A stretch of 64,000 bases of DNA from an uncultured Prevotellaceae bacterium (GTDB lineage Bacteria; Bacteroidota; Bacteroidia; Bacteroidales; Bacteroidaceae), in contig OMWI01000012.1 of assembly GCA_900314715.1 (NCBI GenBank), positions 1-64,000 on the forward strand, in the 5' to 3' direction. The notes under the pieces were generated by a model that worked only from the letters and a program-made list of their open reading frames with translations, had not been told where the DNA came from and did not search any database. This document shows, piece by piece, positions 42,501 to 50,540 of the stretch. The position numbers and the translations under genes are program-made. Each line of letters begins with the position of its first letter. Position 1 is the stretch's first letter.

Positions 42501-44152
42501 AAGGTGGACAACTACCTGGATTCAAGGTAAATGAGGTGATTGCCAAGACGCGTCATTCCATTCCTGGTATCAGTTTGATTTCTCCCCCACCCCATCACGA
42601 CATCTATAGCATAGAAGACTTGGCACAATTGATTTTCGACTTACGTAATGTCAACCCTCAAGCGGCCATCTCCGTGAAACTCGTTGCGGAGAGTGGCGTG
42701 GGAACCATCGCGGCTGGTGTTGCCAAGGCAAAGGCCGACCTCATTGTCATCAGTGGTGCTGAGGGTGGTACAGGTGCAAGTCCTGCCAGCAGTATGCGCT
42801 TTGCGGGTATCTCTCCAGAGATAGGACTCAGCGAGACGCAACAGACGCTTGTGAAGAATGGTTTGCGCTCGGGTGTGAGATTGCAAGTTGACGGACAACT
42901 GAAGACGGGGCGCGACATCATCGTCATGGCGTTGCTCGGCGCTGATGAATTCGCTTTCGGAACGGCTGCCCTCATCGTGTTGGGTTGCGTGATGATGCGT
43001 AAGTGCAACCTCAATACGTGTCCGATGGGTGTAGCGACGCAAAATCCCGCTTTGCGCAAACATTTCTTGGGTCGCTATGAACACTTGGTCAACTACTTCA
43101 CGTTTATTGCCCAAGAAGTGAGGGAGTGTCTTGCTGAAATGGGATATAAATCCTTGAACGACATCGTAGGTCATACGGAGTTGATAGAATTCGCCCAAGA
43201 CAAGAAGGCCATCAAGGAACAATTGCAACTGGATTTCAATAGGTTGCTCTACAAGGAAAGCGAAGACCCAGACGCCATTCATTTCTCCTTGTCCACTCCA
43301 CCTCATACGCTCGCTCCCCATTCTCTCGACCAACAGATGATAGTAGCAGCTAACAAGAGCATTGAAGTGCAGGAAGAGGTGAACCTTGACTATGCCATCA
43401 AGAATACGGATAGGGCGGTGGGTGCGATGCTCTCTGGCACCATCGCGAAGAGATACGGACTTGTTGGTCTGCCCAATGACACGATTAACGTGAAGTTCAA
43501 GGGTTCGGCAGGACAATCGTTTGGCGCATTTCTCGCACATGGCGTATCGTTCAAGCTTGAAGGCGAGACAAACGACTACTTTGCCAAAGGTCTCTCTGGC
43601 GGTAGGATTGCCATTCTTCCACATGTGCGTAGCAACTTCAATGCGGAGGATAATATCATCGCCGGAAACACGGGACTTTACGGTGCCACGTCGGGAGAAC
43701 TATATATCAACGGTAAGGTGGGCGAACGGTTTGGCGTGCGCAACTCAGGAGCCATAGCCGTCATCGAGGGAGCAGGCGACCATTGTTGCGAATACATGAC
43801 AGGCGGTCGGGTGGTCGTTCTCGGCGATACTGGGCGCAACTTCGCGGCAGGAATGTCGGGTGGCGTTGCCTACGTTTGGGACAAGCACCATACGTTTGAT
43901 TACTTCTGCAACATGGACATGGTGGAAATCAACCTTGTTGAGGATAACGTCAGTCGAAAAGAATTGCACGAACTCATTCGCCAGCATTACTTATATACGG
44001 GTTCTAAGTTGGCTCGAACGATGCTCGACGACTGGAACAAATACGTGGAAGACTTCATCCAAATTGTTCCTATTGAATACAAGCGCGTATTACAAGAGGA
44101 ACAGATGAATAAGTTGAGACAGAAGATTGCAGACATGCAAAGGGATTATTAG
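39545..44152 (+). CDS. gltB: Glutamate synthase, large subunit
   Basis: GltB (1535 residues) transfers the amide of glutamine to 2-oxoglutarate. The N-terminal class II amidotransferase has its nucleophile Cys19 (EHDACGVGMV), so about 18 residues should be removed. Next come the central domain, the FMN-binding synthase domain (GAMSFGALSKEAHEAI, SGAEGGTGASP, PPPHHDIYSIEDL) and the Fe-S cysteines (RKCNLNTCPMGVATQ). The C-terminal beta-helix is Gly-rich (GLSGGRIAI, GDTGRNFAAGMSGG). The small subunit is encoded 33 bp downstream. With GlnN it forms the GS-GOGAT cycle. Confidence 0.98.
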   Translation: MKKETRKGLYQSEHEHDACGVGMVVNIHGNKSHELVDHALKVLENMRHRGAEVGKDGDGAGIMLQIPHEFILLQGIPVPEKGKYGTGLVFLPKEEKAQSEILSIMIEEIEREGLQLMHLRTVPTNPACLGEAALSTEPVIKQVFITGVSDDKVDTFARTLYIIRKKIEHRVKHDDFYICSLSNTNIIYKGMLSSMQVRQYFPDLTNPYLTSGLALVHSRFSTNTFPTWSLAQPFRLLAHNGEINTIRGNRGWMQAREKVLLAPHTPNDNETTSTNLGGLRGTDIAPIVQPGMSDSASLDNVLEFFVMSGLSLPHAMSVLVPESFNDKNPISEDLKAFYEYHSILMEPWDGPAALLFSDGRFAGGMLDRNGLRPARYTITKNDMMVVASEVGVMDFDPTMIAEKGRLQPGKILLIDTQEGKIYYDGEIKQQLAHEHPYRQWLNTNRIQLEKLKSGRHVENGVQDLLQKELLFGYGAEDIDSTIIPMATNGQEPTASMGNDTPLAVLSDKPQIFFNYFRQQFAQVTNPAIDSIREELVMSLTEYIGRVGSGILNPDETNCKMVRLPHPILNNTQLDILCNIRYKGFKTIKLNMVFKTKLKEGETPQAGEDLQEALDKLCKDAEKAVDDGFNYIILTDKVLENPSVEEGMQWAFIPSLLAVSAVHHYLISVGKRVQTALIVESGEIRETMHAALLLGYGASALCPYMVFAILDELVKKHKIQEDYPTAEANYIKAVKKGLFKIMAKMGISTIRSYRGAKIFESIGLSESLLKSYFGTEVSTIGGIGLEKIAKDAISRSMSPFKETNKTFLQNQGLFHWRKDGIKHAWNPETIATLQLACRTGSYQKYKEFSRLVDEKEAPIFIRDFLGFKRNVSATSSPSVENHTAIPVDEVEPVSEIVKHFVTGAMSFGALSKEAHEAICLAMNKLGARSNTGEGGEDAERFHATHEGISLSSKTKQVASGRFGVTTEYLVNAEEIQIKVAQGAKPGEGGQLPGFKVNEVIAKTRHSIPGISLISPPPHHDIYSIEDLAQLIFDLRNVNPQAAISVKLVAESGVGTIAAGVAKAKADLIVISGAEGGTGASPASSMRFAGISPEIGLSETQQTLVKNGLRSGVRLQVDGQLKTGRDIIVMALLGADEFAFGTAALIVLGCVMMRKCNLNTCPMGVATQNPALRKHFLGRYEHLVNYFTFIAQEVRECLAEMGYKSLNDIVGHTELIEFAQDKKAIKEQLQLDFNRLLYKESEDPDAIHFSLSTPPHTLAPHSLDQQMIVAANKSIEVQEEVNLDYAIKNTDRAVGAMLSGTIAKRYGLVGLPNDTINVKFKGSAGQSFGAFLAHGVSFKLEGETNDYFAKGLSGGRIAILPHVRSNFNAEDNIIAGNTGLYGATSGELYINGKVGERFGVRNSGAIAVIEGAGDHCCEYMTGGRVVVLGDTGRNFAAGMSGGVAYVWDKHHTFDYFCNMDMVEINLVEDNVSRKELHELIRQHYLYTGSKLARTMLDDWNKYVEDFIQIVPIEYKRVLQEEQMNKLRQKIADMQRDY

Positions 44153-44185
44153 TCTATCATCTAACTCATCAAAAGAAAAATCATT

Positions 44186-45562
44186 ATGGGAAATCCGAAA
44201 GCATTTTTAGAGATACACCGCCAAGAGGCGGGTTACCGCCCGATTCACGACAGGATTCGAGACTTTGGGGAAGTAGAACAAACGCTCAACACGCGTGAGC
44301 GTAAATTGCAAGCAAGCCGTTGCATGGATTGTGGTGTGCCCTTCTGCCATTGGGCTTGTCCGTTGGGCAACAAACCGCCAGAGTGGAACGACGCACTCTA
44401 TCATGGTGAATGGGAGAAAGCCTATCGCCTGTTGTCTGCCACCAATCCGTTTCCTGAGTTTACTGGACGCATCTGTCCTGCACTCTGTGAGAAGGCTTGC
44501 GTGCTCAACCTCATCGAGCACGAGGCGACGACCAATCGTGAAGACGAGGCTGCCATCACGGAGGCTGCCTTCCGCGAGGGTTACATCATCCCACAACATC
44601 CCACACGCAACGGCAAGCGCATTGCCGTTATTGGGGCTGGTCCTGCGGGATTGGCGGCTGCCAATGAATTGAACCAGATGGGTTATCAGGTGACGGTGTT
44701 CGAGAAGGCGGAGAATGCGGGAGGACTATTGCGCTATGGCATTCCGAACTTCAAGTTGAACAAGGCCATCATCGACCGACGTATCAACATCCTCGAAGAA
44801 GAGGGTATCGAGTTTCGATTCAATGCCGAGATTTGCTTAGACAACTTGGAAAGCATCGACAACCAACCCACAAGTTCGTTCCATGCCATCATCATTGCCA
44901 CGGGAACACCTACGGCACGCGACTTGAACGTACCTGGCAGGGAGTTGAAAGGCGTACATTTCGCGCTCGAACTACTCGCCCAACAGAATCGAGTGTTGGC
45001 AGGAATGGAGTTCAGCAAGGAGGAGCGCATCACCGCCAAGGGAAAGGACGTGCTCGTAATCGGTGGAGGAGACACGGGGTCGGATTGCATCGGAACAGCT
45101 CATCGACAGGGATGTAAGAGTGTCACGCAAATAGAGATTATGCCGAAGCCCGTGGAAGGTCCCGTAGACCCCAACAATCCGTGGCCAAACTTCCCGCGTA
45201 CGCTTAAAACTACTTCCAGTCATGAGGAGGGTTGTACGCGACGATGGAATATCAACACGCTTGAATTTCTCGGTCAGGACGGAAAGCTCACAGGTGTGAA
45301 AATACAGGAGATAGATTGGCAACCCAATCCGAATGGCGGTCGCCCGTTGATGGTGGAAAAGGGAAAAGCAGAGGTCATCAAGGCAGAACTGGTTCTCTTG
45401 GCCATGGGATTCATCAAGCCAGAACATCCGCAATATCCCGAAAACGTATTCGTATGTGGCGATGCCGCCAATGGTGCTTCTCTCGTAGTTCGCGCCATGG
45501 CAAGCGGTAAGCAAACGGCCATGAAAGTTAATCAGTATTTAAAAATGAAGAATGAAGAATGA
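44186..45562 (+). CDS. gltD: Glutamate synthase, small subunit
   Basis: GltD (458 residues) passes electrons from NADPH to GltB. The N-terminal cysteine-rich part binds 4Fe-4S clusters (RCMDCGVPFCHWACP, CPALCEKAC). An FAD Rossmann motif follows (GAGPAGLAAANELNQMG), then the NADPH site (VIGGGDTGSDCIGTA) and a closing GDAANGASLVVRAMASG. The last residues MKNEE are encoded by 7-bp AATGAAG repeats that continue past the stop codon, so the C-terminus has been shaped by an intergenic repeat. Confidence 0.97.
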   Translation: MGNPKAFLEIHRQEAGYRPIHDRIRDFGEVEQTLNTRERKLQASRCMDCGVPFCHWACPLGNKPPEWNDALYHGEWEKAYRLLSATNPFPEFTGRICPALCEKACVLNLIEHEATTNREDEAAITEAAFREGYIIPQHPTRNGKRIAVIGAGPAGLAAANELNQMGYQVTVFEKAENAGGLLRYGIPNFKLNKAIIDRRINILEEEGIEFRFNAEICLDNLESIDNQPTSSFHAIIIATGTPTARDLNVPGRELKGVHFALELLAQQNRVLAGMEFSKEERITAKGKDVLVIGGGDTGSDCIGTAHRQGCKSVTQIEIMPKPVEGPVDPNNPWPNFPRTLKTTSSHEEGCTRRWNINTLEFLGQDGKLTGVKIQEIDWQPNPNGGRPLMVEKGKAEVIKAELVLLAMGFIKPEHPQYPENVFVCGDAANGASLVVRAMASGKQTAMKVNQYLKMKNEE

Positions 45563-45708
45563 AGAATCGATAAATCACAATTAATAATTCACAATTTACA
45601 ATTAATAATTCACAATTAAGGAAATTGAAGATTGAAAGTTGAAGAATAAGAGTAATCTCTTGCTTCTTGCTTCTAACTATCTTACTTTCTAAAAAAAACT
45701 ACAATAAT
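45563..45708. repeat. AATTCACAATT-type repeats between gltD and glnN
   Basis: TCACAATTAATAATTCACAA and close variants recur several times in 45574-45620, preceded by three GAAGAAT steps and followed by AAATTGAAGATTGAAAGTTG. The same word family occurs at 19183-19206, 31970-32010 and 32148-32178. No TAnnTTTG promoter is seen, so glnN copy 2 may be read through from gltD or have a diverged promoter. Confidence 0.7.
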
Positions 45709-47931
45709 ATGGAAGCATTACGATTTCAAGTTGTCGGAGAGGCATTCAAGAAGAAGCCACTCGACGTAGAGACACCCAGTGAGAGACCTTGCGACTATTT
45801 CGGCAAGAAAGTCTTTACACGCGAGAAGATGTTTAAGTATTTGCCAAAACACATCTATGAGAAGATGATGGACGTAACAGATCATGGGGCACGACTCGAC
45901 CGAGACGTAGCTGATGCCGTGGCTGCTGGCATGAGACAATGGGCGATGGACAATGGCGTAACGCATTACACGCATTGGTTCCAACCGCTGACGGAGGGTA
46001 CAGCCGAGAAGCACGACTCTTTCATCGAGCACGACGGCAAGGGTGGAATGGTAGAGGAGTTTAGCGGTAAACTACTAGTTCAGCAAGAGCCCGACGCGTC
46101 TTCCTTCCCCTCGGGTGGCATTCGCAGTACGTTTGAGGCGCGCGGCTACTCGGCATGGGATCCCACATCGCCCGTGTTTATCATCGACGATACCTTGTGT
46201 ATTCCCACCGTATTCATCAGTTATAATGGCGACGCGCTCGACTACAAGGCTCCGTTACTCAAGGCGCTCCACGCGGTGAACGTGGCGGCTACGGAGGTCT
46301 GCCATTACTTCGACCCATCGGTGAAGAAGGTGACTTCTAACCTCGGATGGGAACAGGAATATTTCTTGGTTGACGAAGGTCTCTATGCGGCTCGTCCCGA
46401 CTTGCTGTTGACGGGGCGCACGCTCATGGGACACGATAGTGCGAAGAACCAACAGATGGACGACCATTATTTCGGTAGCATCCCAGAGCGTGTTGCTGCC
46501 TTCATGCGCGACTTAGAGATACAAGCACTCGAATTGGGCGTGCCTTGCAAGACACGTCACAACGAGGTGGCACCGAACCAATTCGAGTTAGCGCCGATAT
46601 ACGAGGAGACCAACCTTGCCGTAGATCATAACATGCTACTGATGTCGGTGATGAAACGCATGGCACGAAAGCACGGGTTCCGCGTGCTATTGCACGAGAA
46701 GCCGTTTGCGGGCATCAACGGAAGTGGTAAGCACAACAACTGGAGTCTCTCTACCGACAATGGCATCTTGCTTCATGCACCAGGGAAGACGGCAGAGCAA
46801 AACCTGCGCTTCGCTACGTTTATCGTAGAGACATTGATGGGCGTGTATCGACATAACGGATTGCTAAAAGCCAGTATCATGAGTGCCACCAACGCACATC
46901 GTCTCGGTGCCAACGAAGCACCGCCAGCTATCATTTCTTCGTTCCTCGGCAAGCAGCTCAGCGAACTGCTCGACCATATCGAAAAAGCTGACAGGGAGAA
47001 CCTATTGGCGATGGACGGCAAGCAAGGAATGAAACTCGACATCCCAGAGATTCCCGAATTGCTCATCGACAACACCGACCGCAACCGCACGTCGCCTTTC
47101 GCCTTCACGGGCAACCGCTTCGAGTTCCGTGCCGTGGGTAGCGAGGCCAACTGTGCCAGCGCTATGATAGCGCTCAATAGTGCCGTTGCTGAGGCATTGG
47201 TCAACTTCAAGAAGCGCGTAGACCAGCGTATCGCCGAGATCTCCCAAAACCCAGAGTTCGCCGATGGCAAGCACACGCCTAAGTTCCATGCCATCATCGA
47301 CATCCTACGCGAAGACATCAAGACATGCAAGCCCATCCGCTTCGACGGCAATGGTTATAGCGACGAATGGGTGGAAGAGGCAACGAGACGCGGACTTGAC
47401 GTGGAGAAGTCGTGTCCCAAGATTTTCGAGCGCTATCTTGATGCCGATAGTATCCAGATGTTTGAGAGCCTCGGTGTCATGACGAAGAAGGAACTGGAAG
47501 CCCGCAACGAGGTGAAATGGGAGACATACACCAAGAAGATACAAATCGAGGCGCGTGTATTGGGCGACCTGTCCATGAACCACATCATCCCCGTTGCCAC
47601 ACGCTACCAGAGCGAATTGCTGAAAAACGTGGATAGAATGGCAACCGTATTCCCCGAGGAGAAGGCAAAACAACTCTCTTCCAGAAACATCAAACTCATC
47701 GAGGAGATAGCGGAACGCACCTCCACCATCGAACGACAGGTAGAAGAACTCGTCAATGCGAGAAGACAGGCTAATGTCATTGAAGATGAACACGCCAAGG
47801 CTATCGCATACCATGATCAGGTAGAACCGAAATTAGATGATATTCGCTATCAGATAGACAAGCTCGAACTGATTGTAGACGACTCTCTGTGGCCGCTACC
47901 CAAATACCGCGAATTGCTGTTTATCCGATAG
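45709..47931 (+). CDS. glnN: Glutamine synthetase type III, copy 2
   Basis: A second GlnN (740 residues), similar to copy 1 end to end: FQVVGEAFKKKPLDVETPSE, TRHNEVAPNQFELAPIYEE, HEKPFAGINGSGKHNNWSLS, NRTSPFAFTGNRFEFRAVGS. It is about 11 residues longer than copy 1, mainly through an insert near 505-520 (ISQNPEFADGKHTPKFH). The start MEALRFQV matches the MANLRFEV of copy 1, so an ATG at 45667 is rejected. It is the last gene of the dapF-dapL-gltBD unit and supplies glutamine to GltB and AsnB. A terminator follows. Confidence 0.97.
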   Translation: MEALRFQVVGEAFKKKPLDVETPSERPCDYFGKKVFTREKMFKYLPKHIYEKMMDVTDHGARLDRDVADAVAAGMRQWAMDNGVTHYTHWFQPLTEGTAEKHDSFIEHDGKGGMVEEFSGKLLVQQEPDASSFPSGGIRSTFEARGYSAWDPTSPVFIIDDTLCIPTVFISYNGDALDYKAPLLKALHAVNVAATEVCHYFDPSVKKVTSNLGWEQEYFLVDEGLYAARPDLLLTGRTLMGHDSAKNQQMDDHYFGSIPERVAAFMRDLEIQALELGVPCKTRHNEVAPNQFELAPIYEETNLAVDHNMLLMSVMKRMARKHGFRVLLHEKPFAGINGSGKHNNWSLSTDNGILLHAPGKTAEQNLRFATFIVETLMGVYRHNGLLKASIMSATNAHRLGANEAPPAIISSFLGKQLSELLDHIEKADRENLLAMDGKQGMKLDIPEIPELLIDNTDRNRTSPFAFTGNRFEFRAVGSEANCASAMIALNSAVAEALVNFKKRVDQRIAEISQNPEFADGKHTPKFHAIIDILREDIKTCKPIRFDGNGYSDEWVEEATRRGLDVEKSCPKIFERYLDADSIQMFESLGVMTKKELEARNEVKWETYTKKIQIEARVLGDLSMNHIIPVATRYQSELLKNVDRMATVFPEEKAKQLSSRNIKLIEEIAERTSTIERQVEELVNARRQANVIEDEHAKAIAYHDQVEPKLDDIRYQIDKLELIVDDSLWPLPKYRELLFIR

Positions 47932-48007
47932 GTATAAAAGTCCCAAAGAAAATGTTCAATATTTATGTCAGGCAACTTTTTACTTTTTAGTTGTTTGAAG
48001 TTTGCAA

Positions 48008-48038
48008 GGAACCCGACGCTGTGACAGCATCGGGCTCC
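48008..48038 (+). terminator. Terminator after glnN copy 2
   Basis: GGAACCCGACGCTG pairs with CAGCATCGGGCTCC (14-bp stem with two G-U pairs) around a TGA loop, followed by ATTTGCTTTTAT. It lies 77 bp after the glnN stop and closes the nitrogen unit. Confidence 0.8.
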
Positions 48039-48050
48039 ATTTGCTTTTAT

Positions 48051-48084
48051 GACCTATCCCCAACCCTTCCCCAAAGGAAGGGAG
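48051..48084. repeat. Dispersed CTCCCTTCC-type repeat (copy 2)
   Basis: GACCTATCCCCAACCCTTCC continuing to GGAAGGGAG is the inverted counterpart of 32198-32231, with a few mismatches. Both copies sit in gene-free gaps beside the nitrogen genes. Confidence 0.65.
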
Positions 48085-48245
48085 TTTTTGATGTGAGAGG
48101 TGTGTTGAGTTGCTAATGTTTAGTGGATACTACGGCATTTTCTTGTAACTAAACACTATGTTTGCGGTCAGTAAAGGGTATTTATCCAATCTCTATACAT
48201 TATATATGCATGATGTAAAGAATAGCATTTGTTTGATAATACAAA

Positions 48246-48491
48246 AGCGTCACACGTCACGCGTCACGCGTCACTTTAAGGTACCTTCTCATTTTCAAAA
48301 CATGCTAATTGCTATAAGTTATTATAATATATAATATATAATATACTAGTATATTATATATTATATATTATAATAAAATAATACTAATAATAATTTATAA
48401 TTATTTTATTGTTTTTACTTACAATTTTAATTTGATTTTTAAACTTCATCATTGCATACCTACCTTAAAGTGACGCGTGACGTGTGACGCT
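48246..48491. repeat. Inverted GCGTCAC arrays around a 58-bp perfect palindrome
   Basis: The left arm 48246-48283 begins AGCGTCACACGTCACGCGTC and ends TTTAAGGTA. The right arm 48461-48491 is its complement but lacks exactly one 7-bp GCGTCAC unit. The centre 48319-48376 is a perfect AT-only palindrome except for a CTAG core, with 29-bp arms. The gap 47932-48625 contains no gene. Of the elements of this type in the window, it is the most extreme. Confidence 0.9.
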
Positions 48492-48557
48492 TAACAAATG
48501 TGACAAGACGGTGTTTCAGTATTGATAAGGTGATTTGTTTATTACTATAAAAAGTAA

Positions 48558-48594
48558 GAAACCGAGCAAGCCTTAAAAAGCTTCACTCGGTTTC
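48558..48594 (-). terminator. Terminator of the SusCD-FAS1 operon
   Basis: GAAACCGAG (48558-48566) pairs with CTCGGTTTC (48586-48594), with an extended AAGC/GCTT inner stem. Read on the minus strand it follows the SusD stop by about 30 bp and runs into TTACTTTTTAT, so it ends the long minus-strand operon. Confidence 0.75.
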
Positions 48595-48625
48595 TCGATT
48601 TTTATAGAATGATAAAATTTGGATG

Positions 48626-50539
48626 TTACTTGCTAAATGGCAGATACCAATTGTTTGGATCGGAGAGGTCTACCACTGGGCGTTTGTATTCCAGTTTGTG
48701 CTTCAGCCACAGGCTTCCGAAGTTAGAGCCATAAAGGCCACTCTCGTTCTTGTGCCTTGCCAATCGGCAGAGGTCACCGAAGCGGTTGCCCTCGAATGCA
48801 GCCTCCAGCGCATACTCGTCGCAAATCAAGTCTTCCACCGCATTGATGGTATCATTCTTCGTTGCCCCTACGGTGATGTTCTCGGTGAATGCAATTTCGC
48901 GCAGTTTGTTGCCTACGATAGCATCTAATTGGTAAGGCGAGAATGTACCACGAGTGTAGCCAGAGCCATAGGAGTGAATACCGTAGCTCTCCCTAAACAA
49001 CTCGATGTTCTCGGTAGAGAAGAACGGTAGCGTAGAGCGCAACAACTGGTGCGTCTCGGGCTTGATATAGGTGGTGTCGTTAGCCATCTCACGATAGAAA
49101 CCATCTTTCAGGATGCAGAAGGCAGCATCAGGATAACCCATGCGGTTAATGGCCTCTGCCAAGCGGAGATAGATGGTATTATAACGATAGATGAAGATAT
49201 TACCCATGTTATACTTTAACATAACGCTGAACAGGGAGTCCTTATAGGTCTGGTCTCTCGTGTTCTCGAATGACGCCCTTCTACGTAAGTCACCTACCAA
49301 ATACGTTTCCTTCACGAAATTGTCGGTAGTGGAAGACGTTGGTATGTAATAATAAGCCTGCGACTGTGCGAGCTTGATGTATGAAGGAGAAGCGTCTATC
49401 TGACGTTCCAACAGATATTGCTGGCGATTGTTGGTTGACTCGGTGGAATAGTAGTCGAATCCGAAGAGTCGCGGCAAGTCGGTAACGGTACCCTTCATCC
49501 TATTCACTGCCATAGGCACGTAAGTAACGATGTCGTCGGAAGCAGAATTGGTGTAGAAGATGCCAAACCATGAGTTGCCTGAAATTTGATCCGGCATATC
49601 GTTAGGCATCTGATTCCTTTCCTCATTTTGAAGGTTCTCGTAGGGAGAGATGAAATAATTAACGCTTGGACGCTGCTGTGCCACCAAGTAATCGAAATAG
49701 TGTCTGGCAGCCTTCTGGTATTGTCCAGTTTCCAAGTACATGTCGCCCAATACTACGTCGATGGGGAACATGATTTTCTCGGAATATACAGTTTTGGAAT
49801 TCCCCGCATTGGTAGTACCTGCGTTGATATTACGGTAAGTAGGAACGCCATAGCCGCTATACTTCTCCATTTCGCCAGCCAACGCATCGCAGATTTGCTG
49901 AAGGTTTTTCTTCTCCTTCACCTCGTTAGCTTGCGTGATACTGGTCACTGGTTCAGTATAGAACGGCACCGTGCCATAGGTCTTGGCAAGTTGCATGTAA
50001 GCCCAAGCACGGATGGAGTGAGCCTGTACATACTCTGGCATACTCACGTTGCGGCTACCCGTGTACAACTCGGTATTACGATGTGCAATGAAGTAATTGC
50101 AGTTATTGATAATACGGTAGTAAACGTAAGCAGAATCGTACTTGTTGGACACAGTGGCGGAGAAGTTAGCCAACTGCTGCAAGTCGGTTTCGGTATACGT
50201 ATTAGTAGCCACCAAGTCGCCACGCATCTCATTGACCAACACATATTGGTCGGCAGCTTGCTGAACGGCCTTGAGAATACCCAACGTGTAGAACATGGAG
50301 TCGGTTTTCTGGTCGAGCGCAGGATCGAAAATCTGACGGTCTGACTCCGTCTGAAGCATGTCTTCGCAGGAAACGAAGATGGCAGACTGGAGTATGATGA
50401 GCGCCATACCCAGCACTTTCATCACCAATCTCAAACTTCCCTTCCCTCTATTGATAAATATTGTAGCCATAGTCGAATCATTATTATGCCCGCTGATAGC
50501 GGTTGTTAATTCTATGTTCTTCATTCTTTCTTTCAACAT
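48626..50539 (-). CDS. SusD/RagB-family nutrient-binding lipoprotein, pair 1
   Basis: A SusD-like surface lipoprotein of up to 637 residues, the binding lid of a SusCD transporter. The lipobox is QSAIFVSC (Cys58 of the longest frame). The long N-terminus before it (with IFINRGKGSLRLVMKVLGM) suggests the true start may be the ATG at 50470 or 50422; the longest form starts one base after the SusC stop. Helical SusD features follow: IRAWAYMQLAKTYGTVPFYTEP, YLRLAEAINRMG, RFGDLCRLARHK near the end. It is the last gene of the operon. Confidence 0.9.
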   Translation of the reverse strand: MLKERMKNIELTTAISGHNNDSTMATIFINRGKGSLRLVMKVLGMALIILQSAIFVSCEDMLQTESDRQIFDPALDQKTDSMFYTLGILKAVQQAADQYVLVNEMRGDLVATNTYTETDLQQLANFSATVSNKYDSAYVYYRIINNCNYFIAHRNTELYTGSRNVSMPEYVQAHSIRAWAYMQLAKTYGTVPFYTEPVTSITQANEVKEKKNLQQICDALAGEMEKYSGYGVPTYRNINAGTTNAGNSKTVYSEKIMFPIDVVLGDMYLETGQYQKAARHYFDYLVAQQRPSVNYFISPYENLQNEERNQMPNDMPDQISGNSWFGIFYTNSASDDIVTYVPMAVNRMKGTVTDLPRLFGFDYYSTESTNNRQQYLLERQIDASPSYIKLAQSQAYYYIPTSSTTDNFVKETYLVGDLRRRASFENTRDQTYKDSLFSVMLKYNMGNIFIYRYNTIYLRLAEAINRMGYPDAAFCILKDGFYREMANDTTYIKPETHQLLRSTLPFFSTENIELFRESYGIHSYGSGYTRGTFSPYQLDAIVGNKLREIAFTENITVGATKNDTINAVEDLICDEYALEAAFEGNRFGDLCRLARHKNESGLYGSNFGSLWLKHKLEYKRPVVDLSDPNNWYLPFSK

Positions 50540-50540
50540 T

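Noticed and set aside
41309-43624. Long minus-strand open frames (355 and 327 codons) opposite gltB
   Set aside because: They mirror the strongly coding gltB frame, have no family motifs and no promoter or ribosome site; typical antisense shadows.
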